Below are positions 9,939 to 18,533 of a stretch of DNA of 64,000 nt, piece after piece. The stretch is taken from positions 1,798,001-1,862,000 of the forward strand of contig OZ251535.1 of assembly GCA_965243165.1 (NCBI GenBank). Reading direction: 5' to 3'. The notes beneath the pieces were generated by a model. That model saw nothing but the letters and a program-made list of their open reading frames with translations. It had not been told where the DNA came from and did not search any database. Positions within the stretch are counted from its first letter, which is position 1, and each line of letters opens with the position of its first letter. The DNA is from CATQHD01 sp965243165 (lineage in GTDB: Bacteria > Actinomycetota > Acidimicrobiia > Spongiisociales > Spongiisociaceae). Made by a program: the position numbers and the translations under genes.

Positions 9939-10202
9939 AAACCAACCCCTAACCCCGATAATCCACGAGAGTGGGGGCGGGCAGATGAAACAAGCGCCGC
10001 GGGGCAGCACAGGAATGATTTTCTGATCAGATATGGTCGTTCCTCAACCGGTGAGAGCCGCCGTTCAGGGTCAGAGATGCAAGGGCTGATGAACCGGCGG
10101 CGGCGGGCCCGCCCCGCGCGGGCCAATGAACGATCGGGGTTCAACTGCCGCCACGCCAGAGCAACACTTCACCGGGGCGGTTGCCGGCGGGACCGTTATC
10201 TG

Positions 10203-10505
10203 ACACACTACCGTTTTTCGCGTTCTCCGACCCCCGCCCCGGCTTCGCCGGGTTTCCCGCCCCCGCCGCCGCCGAACCATCCGTTTTCGGACACAGAGGG
10301 CGCGCTGCGGCCCCCTGCGCCCGATCCGCCTCGGCACAGCCAGGTCGGCCGCCCCGCCCTTGGAGCCTCGGCTCTGGGAGGAGCGGCCTCTGTATGACCG
10401 CAGCATCCGGATCGGCTGCGGTTTCTGTACCGCCCCAAGGTATCAGGGGGGTATGACACAAATCGGCAAACCGGACGGAAGGCAGGCTCCGCCGACCCCG
10501 GTTGA
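10203..10505 (-). repeat. R2 repeat, copy A (structured dispersed repeat)
   Basis: About 300 bp filling the gap between yebC and the converging molybdoenzyme gene, similar to copies at 47017, 50279 and 50734. Read on the minus strand it contains in order the CCCCCCTGATACCTTGGGG hairpin, the 7-bp stem CCGCAGC/GCTGCGG, a long stem closed by GGCCGC/GCGGCC with inner GAGCC/GGCTC, a C-rich/G-rich stem, and the terminal hairpin CCCGGC-GAA-GCCGGG before GAACGCGAAAAACGG. The rest of 9939-10562 shows no credible gene. Open frames exist but run through the repeat in several phases. Confidence 0.85.
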
Positions 10506-10536
10506 TCATCTCAATTCGAACCTCGGCAACCCAAGA

Positions 10537-10549
10537 CCCCCCCCCCCCC
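10537..10549. repeat. 13-bp C homopolymer
   Basis: Uninterrupted C run just beyond the stop of the molybdoenzyme gene. It reads as G13 on that gene's strand. Compare the G12 run at 1010-1021. Confidence 0.8.
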
Positions 10550-10562
10550 GGGCTTCTGCGGT

Positions 10563-12356
10563 TCAGGCGGCGGCGTTGACCCTTATCATGTGGTAGCCGG
10601 TGGCGCCGTCGGGGCGGGCGCCGGTTCTCTCGGCGGTCTGGGTTTCGCCGGAGGCGTCGGCGGCCCTCACCGACACCGTGTGGGGGCCGGGCGGGAAGTC
10701 GTATTCGAGGTGCCACTGCCGCCAGGCGTCTATCGTCAGCTCCTCGGGCAGGGCCGCCTCCATCCAGGGGCCGTCGTCGACCTGCACCTCGACCCCCTCC
10801 ACCCCCCGGTTCTGTGCCCAGGCCACCCCGGCTATGAAGTTGTTTCCGACCGGGATGTTCCCCGACCTGGGGGTGTCGATGCGGGATTGGGTCTTGATGG
10901 GGCCCACCTTCGACCAGCCCCTCGGAACCCAGTAGGCGTCGAAGTCGTCCCAGCCGGCGAACTCGACCTCCGACAGCCACTTGGTGGCCGACACGTATCC
11001 GTAGAGGCCGGAGACCACCAGCCGGGCCGGGAAGCCGTGCTTGAGGGGGAGGGGCTCGCCGTTCATGCCCACCGCCACCAAGGCCTCCCGCCCGTCGAAG
11101 ACCACGCTGGTGGGGAAGCCCACCGTGAACCCCTCGACCGAGCGGCCCACCACCTGGTCGCCGTCCGGCCTGGCCCCGGCCTGCTCTACCAGATTCCGCA
11201 GGGGAACCCCCAGCCACTTGGCGTTGCCCACCAGACTTCCCCCCACCTCGTTCGAGACGCAGCAGAGCGTTACGTAGCGCTCCACCATGGGCATGGCCAA
11301 CAGCTCGTCGTAGGTGAGGCTGAAGGGATTGTCCGCCCGCCCTCCGAAGGTCAAGGTCCAGGTGTCGAGGTCGACCTGGGGGATGCTGAGGGCGGTGTCG
11401 ATGACGTAGAAGCTTTCGTTGGGGGTAACCAGCGGCGATACGCCCGGTACGTCCGCGATCTGCGACGGGGCGGGGTCGGGAACGGTGGACACCGGAGGGG
11501 GGGCGGCCGCGCTCGCCTCAGTGGCCGTACTCGAAACCGCATCTCCGGCGGCGGCCTCGGCAATGGTCGGATCCGCAGAGGCGTCCGCCGCGGACGACGC
11601 AGGAGCCGCGGAGGCGGAAGCAGTGGGGAGCGTTACCTGCTCGCGTCCGGTCACCGCCGTCCGGGCCCGGTTGGTGAGAAAGCGTCCAAAAGCGACGGCG
11701 CCGACGGCCAAGGCGGCGGCCGCGCCGGAGGAGGTGAGGAAAGCCCGCCGCGACCGGAAGTCCGAAGGGGGAGAGGGCGGGGCTTCCGGGGCTGCTTCGG
11801 CTCGGCCGGACGGGGCGGCGCCCGCCTCCGGCAGCAGCGACCGCAGCGCCCACATCGCGCCTGCGCCCGCCGCGGCGGCTGCGACGGCGGCGAGAAGGGT
11901 GGGGCCTGCTTCGGCGAGGGGGTCGGTGAGGCCGATCACATACCCCAGCGCTCCGAACACCGCAAAGCCGGCGGCGGCCGGCCAGGGGCGGCGCTTGGAG
12001 AGCATCCCCAGCACGGCGCCCAGGACGAGGACGACCACCACCATGCTGCCGATGAACACCGCCTTGTCGGCGGTGCCGAACACCGAGATGGCCCAGTCTT
12101 TCAAGGCCGGGGGGGTGATGTCGATGAAGCGCTGCCCGATGGTGAGGATCAGCGAGGGGGCGGACAGGAACAGGCCGGCGACCACCTCGGAGGCGGCCAG
12201 CGCCGCGCCGGCGGCCAGCAGCCCCAACAGCGCATAATGGCGGCGGGGCGCCTCGGCAGCCGGAGTGGAGGCGGGGGAGGCGGGCGCGGGGGCCGAGTTT
12301 TCCTGCTCGGTCGGGGGGGCGGGATCGGGGGTTTCGTGTTCCATGCCGTCTAGCAT
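10563..12356 (-). CDS. Membrane-anchored molybdopterin-dependent oxidoreductase (sulfite oxidase fold)
   Basis: 597 residues in two halves. Residues about 40-175 hold four hydrophobic segments (for example MVVVVLVLGAVLGML and AGFAVFGALGYVIGL). A linker with twin-arginine-like RSRRAFLTSSGAAAALAVG (about 205-225) and an Ala/Ser-rich stretch leads to the extracytoplasmic sulfite-oxidase-type Moco domain from about 300. The Moco-ligating Cys is in VTLCCVSNEVGG. The C-terminal 110 residues are the Mo-co dimerisation domain (SRIDTPRSGNIPVGNN, GVEVQVDDGPWMEA). Oxidation of sulfite or a similar substrate is family knowledge; the actual substrate is unknown. An in-frame ATG at 12344 is an alternative start; neither has a clear ribosome site. 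It diverges from msrB, and both could serve sulfur-oxidation damage. Confidence 0.88.
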   Translation of the reverse strand: MLDGMEHETPDPAPPTEQENSAPAPASPASTPAAEAPRRHYALLGLLAAGAALAASEVVAGLFLSAPSLILTIGQRFIDITPPALKDWAISVFGTADKAVFIGSMVVVVLVLGAVLGMLSKRRPWPAAAGFAVFGALGYVIGLTDPLAEAGPTLLAAVAAAAAGAGAMWALRSLLPEAGAAPSGRAEAAPEAPPSPPSDFRSRRAFLTSSGAAAALAVGAVAFGRFLTNRARTAVTGREQVTLPTASASAAPASSAADASADPTIAEAAAGDAVSSTATEASAAAPPPVSTVPDPAPSQIADVPGVSPLVTPNESFYVIDTALSIPQVDLDTWTLTFGGRADNPFSLTYDELLAMPMVERYVTLCCVSNEVGGSLVGNAKWLGVPLRNLVEQAGARPDGDQVVGRSVEGFTVGFPTSVVFDGREALVAVGMNGEPLPLKHGFPARLVVSGLYGYVSATKWLSEVEFAGWDDFDAYWVPRGWSKVGPIKTQSRIDTPRSGNIPVGNNFIAGVAWAQNRGVEGVEVQVDDGPWMEAALPEELTIDAWRQWHLEYDFPPGPHTVSVRAADASGETQTAERTGARPDGATGYHMIRVNAAA

Positions 12357-12426
12357 AGGATAGAGATCGGCCTATTGGTTGACACGGCCGAGGTTTCCCG
12401 ACCCCGGCCGGCGAAAGGAACAGGCG

Positions 12427-12858
12427 ATGACCGAAACGGGCGCGGCGGCGCAGGATACGGCGACCATCCCCTCCACCGAACAGGAGTGGCGGGAGAAGCT
12501 GACCCCCCTCCAGTACCACGTGGCCAGGGAGGCGGGCACCGAGCGGCCTTTCACGGGCGAATACTGGAACAGCAAGGACGACGGCGTCTACAGGTGCATC
12601 GGATGCGGCGTTCCGCTGTTCGACAGCGGCGCCAAGTTCGACTCCGGCACCGGGTGGCCGAGCTTCTACGACAAGGCGGAGGGGGCGCCCGTCGAGGAAC
12701 GCCCCGACCACAGCCTGGGCCGGCGCCGCACCGAGGTGGTGTGCGGGCGCTGCGAGTCCCACCTGGGCCACTTGTTCCCCGACGGCCCCCGGCCCACCGG
12801 CCTCCGCTACTGCATCAACTCGGCCTCGGTGAACCTGGAACGCGCCTCTCAGAGCTGA
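12427..12858 (+). CDS. msrB: Peptide-methionine (R)-S-oxide reductase MsrB
   Basis: Reduces methionine-R-sulfoxide in proteins using thioredoxin. 143 residues from the ATG at 12427, which has AGGA 8 bp upstream; the upstream in-frame ATG at 12379 lacks one. Zinc-binding Cys pairs are CIGC and CGRC. The catalytic Cys is in LRYCINSASV, and the substrate loop FDSGTGWPSFYD and HLGHLFPDGP blocks are intact. Confidence 0.96.
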   Translation: MTETGAAAQDTATIPSTEQEWREKLTPLQYHVAREAGTERPFTGEYWNSKDDGVYRCIGCGVPLFDSGAKFDSGTGWPSFYDKAEGAPVEERPDHSLGRRRTEVVCGRCESHLGHLFPDGPRPTGLRYCINSASVNLERASQS

Positions 12859-12874
12859 TTGGCAGGAAACAGCC

Positions 12875-14203
12875 GTGATCGAGGCCGGACGCCCCTTGGA
12901 GGGGGCCGGCGCCCTCCTGTCATTCACGGTCGAGAACGCCTACTCCTACCGAGACGAGACGGCGCTCTCGTTGAAGTCCACCCGGCTGGCGGAGAAGAAA
13001 GCCCGCCGCGGCCTGGCCCTGGCCGGACGCAAAGATCCGATGGGGGTGCTCCCCGCGGCAGGCCTGTTCGGCGCCAACGCTTCCGGCAAGTCGACAATGC
13101 TCAAAGCAATGGCCGATATGCGCTTAGCCGTACTCGACTCATTCCGCAACCGCAACAGTATAAGTAACCTCTATCGACCTTTTGTTCTCGATCCCCGGTC
13201 CCGCAAGAAACCTTCATCTTATGCAGTTGATCTGATACTCAACGGTGTGCGCTGGCAATACGGCTTTGAGATCAACGATACCCGGGTGTTAAAAGAGTAC
13301 GCCTTCTACTTTCCAAACGGCCGTCAAGCTCTGGTTTTTAGTCGTGACAGAGAACACCTTAATTTCGGTGCTCCCCTCCAATCTCGTGACGGTCGGGTGC
13401 TTAAACAGCTGTCAAGGAAAAATTCTCTATTGCTATCAGCGGCTGAAGCTGATGAACATAGTAATTTACTTCCGTTATTCGATTGGTTCGAGAATAACTT
13501 GCTCTATATGTTGTCTCAAGACTTGGCCCCCCGTTTATTACGAACCGCTTCTATGCTCAAGGATGAAGGATTCAAAAGAGGGTATTATCACTGATCCGGC
13601 TGGCCGATCTCGGCATAACGGATATCAAAAGAACAGAACCAGATCCAGATATGGTGGATCGTTTAACGAGAGCAATACGCATTCTGGAAGGCGGCGAATA
13701 CCCCTCTGAGGATGGTGCAATTCTAGTGGTAGATGATATTAGATTTGAGCATCGTGGCAACACAATTTCTGTTGATCTTGAGCCGGATTATGAATCAACA
13801 GGCACGCTGATTTGGATCAGTTTAATAGGCCCTATTATTGATGTTTTACATAGCGGAGCTCTATTGTTGATTGATGAATTCGATTCCAACCTTCATCCTG
13901 ATCTTGTAGCCGTTTTGATAAATCTTTTCCAAGATCCGATCACCAATCCGTATTGTGTACAGATCATCTTCAATGTACGTGGCCTGACCATGCTCAACAG
14001 ACACCATAGTAATTTGGGCAGGGATCAAATATGGTTTACAGAAAAGAACTCTCAAGGAGCGACAAAACTGTACTCTTTGGCTGAGTTCTGTCCCCGGAAA
14101 GACGACGTAACGTATATTTCGTATCTGAAAAGGGAAATATGGTGCATTACCTAACTTAGACTTGACTGAAATCGGCAGGGCCTTAGATTTTGATCGGGAA
14201 TAG
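12875..14203 (+). pseudogene. Frameshifted AAA15-type ATPase (defence-like)
   Basis: Remnant of an AAA15-family ATPase of the kind found in restriction-associated and abortive-infection loci. The first frame (from GTG 12875) encodes residues including LLSFTVENAYSYRDE and the Walker A loop GANASGKST, and stops at 13594. The protein continues in another frame from about 13580 (LSLIRLADLGITDI) through the Walker B region ALLLIDEFDSNLHP and stops at 14154. A further frame change near 14130 would give the expected C-terminus, KYGALPNLDLTEIGRALDFD, to TAG 14201. The switch His region reads FNVRGLTML where THD would be expected. From about 13100 on the DNA is visibly AT-richer than its neighbours, suggesting acquisition and decay. 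Sequencing error could explain the frameshifts but not the altered switch motif. Confidence 0.8.
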
Positions 14204-14280
14204 ACGAACACCGTCATCCCTCAAGCGGCCACCAGCAAGAATGGGGCGGCGTCTTGTACAGATTCGGAGGGGGAGTGGGC

Positions 14281-15018
14281 TCAGCTCTCCGAGATGCTGG
14301 GAGGGATGTTCTTGATCACCTGGTCGACCACCCGGTTGAAGGGGAGGGACTGCAGCCAGACCCGGCCGGCGCCGCTGAGGGTGGCCAGGAAGAGGCCCTC
14401 GCCGCCGAACATCATGGACTTCATGTTGCCGGCCCGCTCGATCGAGTACTCCATCTGCGGCTCGAAGGCGACGATGCAGCCGGTGTCGATGCGGAGGGTC
14501 TCCCCGGACAGATGCTTCTCGACCACCGTGCCTCCGGCGTGGAGGAAGGCCAGCCCGTCGCCCGAGATGTCCTGGAGGATGAACCCCTCGCCGCCGAAGA
14601 GGCCCGTGCCCAGCTTGCGGTTGAAGGCGATGCTCAGCTTGGTGCCCATCGCCGCGCAGAGGAAGGACTCCTTCTGGGCGAGCACCCGGCCGCCGACCTC
14701 GGCCAGGTTCATCGCGATCACCTTGCCGGGGTAGGGGGCGGCGAAGGCGACCTTCCTCCGGCCGCCGCCGTGGTTGGTGAAGTGGGTGAGGAACAGCGAC
14801 TCGCCCGCCAAGGCCCGCTTTCCGGCCGATTTGAGCCTGCCCCAGGCGCCTTTCCCCGGATCGGAGCCGTCGCCCATCTTGGTCTCGAAGCCGATGCCTT
14901 CCTCGATGTACATCATCGCGCCCGCCTCGGCGACCACCGACTCTCCCGGGTCGAGCTCGATCTCGACGAACTGGAGATCGTCTCCCTCGATCTGGTAGTC
15001 GACTTCGTGGCTTCTCAT
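14281..15018 (-). CDS. AIM24 family protein (TIGR00266-like)
   Basis: 245 residues from the ATG at 15018, preceded by GGAGG with suitable spacing. An upstream in-frame start exists but would bypass this site. The beta-rich AIM24 fold is recognisable from repeated blocks such as ESVVAEAGAMMYIEEGI, FAAPYPGKVIAMNL, GLFGGEGFILQDISGDG and MMFGGEGLFLATLSGAG. The family is named for a yeast mitochondrial inner-membrane organisation protein; bacterial members are cytoplasmic or tail-like proteins without an established activity. Monocistronic. Confidence 0.85.
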   Translation of the reverse strand: MRSHEVDYQIEGDDLQFVEIELDPGESVVAEAGAMMYIEEGIGFETKMGDGSDPGKGAWGRLKSAGKRALAGESLFLTHFTNHGGGRRKVAFAAPYPGKVIAMNLAEVGGRVLAQKESFLCAAMGTKLSIAFNRKLGTGLFGGEGFILQDISGDGLAFLHAGGTVVEKHLSGETLRIDTGCIVAFEPQMEYSIERAGNMKSMMFGGEGLFLATLSGAGRVWLQSLPFNRVVDQVIKNIPPSISES

Positions 15019-15212
15019 CTGCGACCTCCACCTGATTGCGGTTTCCGTTGGGACGGCCCCCAGTGTAGGGCGGCGGGAGGCCAACCCCGGCAATATTTCT
15101 CAATGTCCCATAATCCACGTTATGTAAAGTTAGTCAGGAGGATGCGGGCAGGCGGGAATCTTCCCCGATGGGCACCCCCAAGGATTGCCCCAGCAAGAAC
15201 CCCCGTGCCAAC

Positions 15213-15307
15213 CATAGGCCCGAAGCCCGCTTCCAACCCCAGGCCCTCGACGAGTCCGCGAAAATCGGCCCCCGCCGCCGGCAAACCCGGGCCCATCCCC
15301 CGCCTCC
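15213..15307 (+). repeat. R1 repeat copy a, 5' part (interrupted by IS110)
   Basis: Resembles the first third of the intact R1 at 24384-24762, including GCGAAAATCGGCCCCCGCCG and the GGGCCCATCCCCCGCC block, and ends at CGCCTCC where IS110 begins. The remainder resumes at 16604. The gap 15019-15212 upstream shows no gene. Confidence 0.8.
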
Positions 15308-15324
15308 ATGCGTGTTTACTGTGT

Positions 15325-15530
15325 AGCCGGTAGATCCCTGGTGGGGATGGCCCAACGCCTCCTGTCCAGAGTTTTCCACAGCAGCAGCTGCTGTGGAAAA
15401 CTTCTGTGACCTAGCGGTGATTGCCTCCCCACCGGGATCCTGGCTCGGTGCTGTCGCTTGATAGGAGCCTGATGGACCCACCATGTGTGTCTCTACGCAT
15501 GGATGCGCACCACCGAGCCGATCTGCCAGA
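15325..15530 (+). ncRNA. Candidate bridge RNA of IS110 copy 1
   Basis: The non-coding left end folds into two stem-loops. The first is closed by GATCCC-GGTGGGG (15333-15346) pairing with CCCCACC-GGGATC (15427-15439) and contains a 14-bp hairpin (15371-15401). Its 5' loop holds CGCCTCCT (15356-15363), identical to the target sequence at the insertion point. The second is closed by GGCTCGGTG (15442-15450) with CACCGAGCC (15511-15519). Its loop holds ATAGGAGC (15461-15468), identical to the right end of the element, and ACGCATGGA (15495-15503), the reverse complement of the left junction. This is the target loop then donor loop order known for IS621 bridge RNA. No right-target guide was found by eye. 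Confidence 0.7.
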
Positions 15531-15554
15531 AAATCCAGCAACGAAAGGATACCC

Positions 15555-16595
15555 ATGCCCGCCCCACTACCCCGCACGGCCGGGGTCGACTCCCACAAGG
15601 ACACCCTAACCGCCTGCGTAATCGACCAAACAGGCCGCCAGATCGCTGCCCGCACCTTCCCCAACACCGAAGCAGGCCACGCCCAGGCCGCCGTCTGGCT
15701 CGCCGAGCACCAGACCACCCGGGTCGGGATCGAAGGAGCAGGCAGTTACGGGCGGCGCCTGGCCGTTGCTCTCCAGAACAGGGGAACCAGCGTGGTGGAA
15801 GTCCCACCCCAGATGACCGCCCAAGGCCGGAAACGGCAACGCACCCGCCAGAAAACCGACCACACCGACGCGCTCGTCATCGCCCGCGTCGCTCTCCGCG
15901 AGGACAACCTTCCCCCGCCCCGGCCGCAAGGCCCAATCGAGAACCTACGAGCCCTGGTGGTCTACCGGCGGGAACTCGTCGCTTCCAAAACCGCCGGCAT
16001 CAACCGCCTCCACGCCGACCTCACCCAGCTGCGGCCCGGCTACCAGCATAAACTCACAACATCAGGGCTGGCTTCCCCCAAAGCCCTCGAACGGATGAAA
16101 CGGCTCCTCGCCGGCAGCGGCGGCGTCCAAACCCAGATCGCCCAGGACCGAATCCGGCGCATCAAACAACACCACCGCCAGATCACCCGACTGAATACCC
16201 AAATCAGTCAAGCCGTCCGAGCCACCGGCACCACCCTCACCAGCATCTACGGCATCGGAGACGTCCTCGCCGCTGAGATCCTGGCCGAGGTCGGAGACCC
16301 CCAGCGGTTCTCCACCAAAGCCCGGTTCGCCATGGCCAACGGAACCGCCCCCGTCCAGGCCTCATCCGGGAGAACCATCCGCCATCGGCTCAACCGAGGC
16401 GGCAACCGCCAACTCAACCGAGCCCTCCACTACATAGCCATCACCCAGATCGCCGGACACGGCGGCGAAGGCCGCCGATACTACAAACGCCGCCTCGAAC
16501 AGGGGAAAACCCGCCAAGAAGCCATCCGCTGCCTCAAACGCCACATCTCCAACCGAGTCTACAAACACCTCCAAAACACCCCCAACTTGACATAG
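15555..16595 (+). CDS. IS110-family transposase/recombinase
   Basis: 346 residues from the ATG at 15555 (GAAAGGA 5 bp upstream); longer in-frame starts would run into the structured left end. The RuvC-like DEDD catalytic residues are D12 (AGVDSHKD), E60 (VGIEGAGSYG), D102 and D105 (KTDHTDA). The C-terminal Tnp domain holds GIGDVLAAEILAEVGD and the serine block QASSGRTIRHRL (S270/S271). A coiled-coil stretch links the two. Protein sequence is identical to the copy at 33908-34948. Confidence 0.96.
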   Translation: MPAPLPRTAGVDSHKDTLTACVIDQTGRQIAARTFPNTEAGHAQAAVWLAEHQTTRVGIEGAGSYGRRLAVALQNRGTSVVEVPPQMTAQGRKRQRTRQKTDHTDALVIARVALREDNLPPPRPQGPIENLRALVVYRRELVASKTAGINRLHADLTQLRPGYQHKLTTSGLASPKALERMKRLLAGSGGVQTQIAQDRIRRIKQHHRQITRLNTQISQAVRATGTTLTSIYGIGDVLAAEILAEVGDPQRFSTKARFAMANGTAPVQASSGRTIRHRLNRGGNRQLNRALHYIAITQIAGHGGEGRRYYKRRLEQGKTRQEAIRCLKRHISNRVYKHLQNTPNLT

Positions 16596-16603
16596 GAGCT
16601 CAC

Positions 16604-16862
16604 CACCTTGAACGAAAATCCGCCGGGCCGCACGAGGCCGCCCCCGGCCCGACGGGGCCGGACCGAACGGAATCCGTCTCTGACCGCCGCCCTCTCCAGA
16701 ACTCGCGGCGGTGTTTGTGTTTCAGCCCAATAGGTATACCAAAATTTGAGGCTTCCGTCTAGGGGTATGTTCGGAAATCTTTCGCGGACTCGACGCTTCG
16801 ATCCTCCGGCCTCACCCGGAGGCGGCCCAGATCCGGGGACAGACCAGGAAACGGTGTTCATG
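16604..16862 (+). repeat. R1 repeat copy a, 3' part, and leader of the cob operon
   Basis: Begins with CTTGAACGAAAATCCGCCGG, includes the 8-bp hairpin ACCGCCGC/GCGGCGGT, then AGCCCAATAGGTATACCAAA and the CTTCCGTCTAGGGGTA block, as in R1 copies b, c and d. The stretch 16863-17007 up to cobU contains a short motif (AGAGCCTGCGTATGCGGCT, about 16917) also found near 24881. No cobalamin riboswitch box was seen. Confidence 0.75.
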
Positions 16863-17007
16863 ACGGCCTCCCGCCGCACGCCCATCCCAACCTTGCAGGT
16901 AGGGGCTTGCCAGAGAAGAGCCTGCGTATGCGGCTTGAACAGGGATGGGCACAACCCCGATCCCTTGGAACTGCTCACCTGGGCTCTCCTCGTTAACATC
17001 GGCTCGG

Positions 17008-17526
17008 ATGAGCATGACCTTCTTGGTGGGCGGCGCCCGCAGCGGGAAATCGGGCTTGGCGGTGCGGATGGGCGCCGCTTCCGGTCTGCCGGTCGTGTTC
17101 GTGGCCACGGCCGAGGCCGGCGACGAAGAGACCGCCGAACGGATCGCCCGCCACCAGGCCGACCGCCCCTCCGAATGGACCACGGTGGAAGCGCCCCGCC
17201 GCACCGCCGAGGCCGTTGGGAAGATCGACCCGGCCGCCTTCGTCGTCCTCGACTGCCTCACCTTCTGGACCTTCAACATCTTCGACGAGGACGATCCGGA
17301 TGTCTTGGCCTCTGCCGCCGGCCTGGCCTCCGCCCTGGCAGACCGCCCCGGGCCGAGCGTCGCGGTCAGCAACGAGGTCGGATGCGGGATCGTTCCGTCC
17401 GCCCCCGCCGTCCGCCGCTACCGCGACCTGCTGGGGATGGTGAACGCCGTTTTCCGCCGGGCCGCATCCGACGCCTACCTCTGCGCAGCGGGCGGCGTGG
17501 TCCCCATCTCGGCGCCGCCGGCGTGA
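17008..17526 (+). CDS. cobU: Adenosylcobinamide kinase/guanylyltransferase
   Basis: Phosphorylates adenosylcobinamide and attaches GMP, in the nucleotide-loop assembly of coenzyme B12. 172 residues from the ATG at 17008; ATG 17014 is an alternative. The N-terminal P-loop FLVGGARSGKSG is diagnostic, followed by VFVATAEAGDEETAERI and the conserved RP-x-EW-x-TVE region, and VVLDCLTFW. Stop and cobT start overlap (GTGA). Confidence 0.95.
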   Translation: MSMTFLVGGARSGKSGLAVRMGAASGLPVVFVATAEAGDEETAERIARHQADRPSEWTTVEAPRRTAEAVGKIDPAAFVVLDCLTFWTFNIFDEDDPDVLASAAGLASALADRPGPSVAVSNEVGCGIVPSAPAVRRYRDLLGMVNAVFRRAASDAYLCAAGGVVPISAPPA

Positions 17527-18533
17527 CCGAAGCCGCCGAATCCATCCCCGCCCTGCTGTCCTCCGCCCCCGGAATCGACCGAGGCGCCCGCGACCAGACC
17601 GCGGAGCGGGCCCGCAACGTGCTCCGTCCGCTCGGAGCGCTGGCGGCCCTCGACTCGGCGGCGGCCTGGCTGGCGGGCTGGCAGCGAACCCCCTCCCCCA
17701 GGGTCGAGAAACCGGCCCTCCTGCTGGCGGCGGGCGACCACGGCATAGCTTCCCGCGGAGTGAGCGCCTACCCCCAGGAAGTAACGGCGGCCATGCTGTC
17801 GGCGATCAGGTCGGGAGCGGCCACCTCCAGCGTCATGGCGCGGATGGTCGGCGCCGAGATGTGTGTGATCGACGCCGGCGTGGGCCGCCCGACCGCCGAT
17901 TTCACCCTGGAACCGGCCATGACCGCCCAAGAGTTCGAGGAGAGCTTCGGCCAAGGCCGGTCGGCGGCGGCGGACCTCGACTGCGACCTGCTGGCCATCG
18001 GCGAGATGGGCATCGGCAACTCCACGTCCGCGGCGGCGGTGGCGGCGGCGGCTGCAGTGGGCGGCGGCCCGGACGCGGCGGAGTGGGCAGGACCCGGATC
18101 GGGGGTGTCCGGCGCCGCCCTGGCCGCCAAACGGCGGACCGTGGAGGCCGGGCTGCGCCGGGCGGGGGCGGTCCCTCCCCTGGAAGCGCTGAGGCAGCTG
18201 GGCGGGCGGGAGATGGTTGTGCTGGCCGGAGCAGTGGCCGAGGCGCGCCGGCGTTCTCTGCCGGTGGTGCTGGACGGGTTCATCGCCACCGCCTCCGCCG
18301 CCCCCTTGGAAGCAGCCGTTCCGGGCGCGCTCGATCACTGCCTGGCCGCCCATGTCTCTGCCGAGCCGGGGCACCGCCGCCTGCTGGAATGGCTGGGCAA
18401 GACCCCCCTGCTCGACCTCGACCTGCGGCTGGGGGAAGGAAGCGGAGCGCTGATGGCCGTCCCGCTGATCCGGCTGGCCGCCGCCTCGGTGGTCGAAGTG
18501 GCCACCTTCGAGGAATGGGGCCTCCGGCGGTGA
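17523..18533 (+). CDS. cobT: Nicotinate-nucleotide:dimethylbenzimidazole phosphoribosyltransferase
   Basis: Makes alpha-ribazole 5'-phosphate, the lower ligand precursor of cobalamin. 336 residues from a GTG overlapping cobU. Conserved blocks include LLAAGDHGIASRGVSAYP, the GEMGIGNSTSAAA phosphate region, and the C-terminal FEEWGLRR containing the catalytic Glu. Start and stop are both coupled to neighbours, so cobU-cobT-cobS is one translationally linked operon. Confidence 0.96.
   Translation: MTEAAESIPALLSSAPGIDRGARDQTAERARNVLRPLGALAALDSAAAWLAGWQRTPSPRVEKPALLLAAGDHGIASRGVSAYPQEVTAAMLSAIRSGAATSSVMARMVGAEMCVIDAGVGRPTADFTLEPAMTAQEFEESFGQGRSAAADLDCDLLAIGEMGIGNSTSAAAVAAAAAVGGGPDAAEWAGPGSGVSGAALAAKRRTVEAGLRRAGAVPPLEALRQLGGREMVVLAGAVAEARRRSLPVVLDGFIATASAAPLEAAVPGALDHCLAAHVSAEPGHRRLLEWLGKTPLLDLDLRLGEGSGALMAVPLIRLAAASVVEVATFEEWGLRR

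Larger units (their letters stand above)
15308..16603 (+). mobile_element. IS110-family insertion sequence, copy 1
   Basis: About 1,296 bp, matching the copy at 33900-35195 in reverse orientation with only a few base differences. Bounds are inferred from where the two copies and the uninterrupted R1 repeats diverge: the left flank is CGCCTCC, the first element bases ATGCGTG, the last bases GAGCTCAC. There are no terminal inverted repeats, as usual for IS110. The long non-coding left end (about 247 bp) and very short right end fit the IS110 rather than the IS1111 group. Confidence 0.9.

Noticed and set aside
15483..15554. N-terminal extension of the IS110 transposase from the earlier in-frame ATG
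   Set aside because: The 24 extra residues lie in the donor-loop stem of the candidate bridge RNA, while ATG 15555 has a ribosome site and gives the family N-terminus.
16604..17007. Cobalamin riboswitch before cobU
   Set aside because: No B12 box or adjoining conserved helix text was seen; the leader is mostly R1 repeat.
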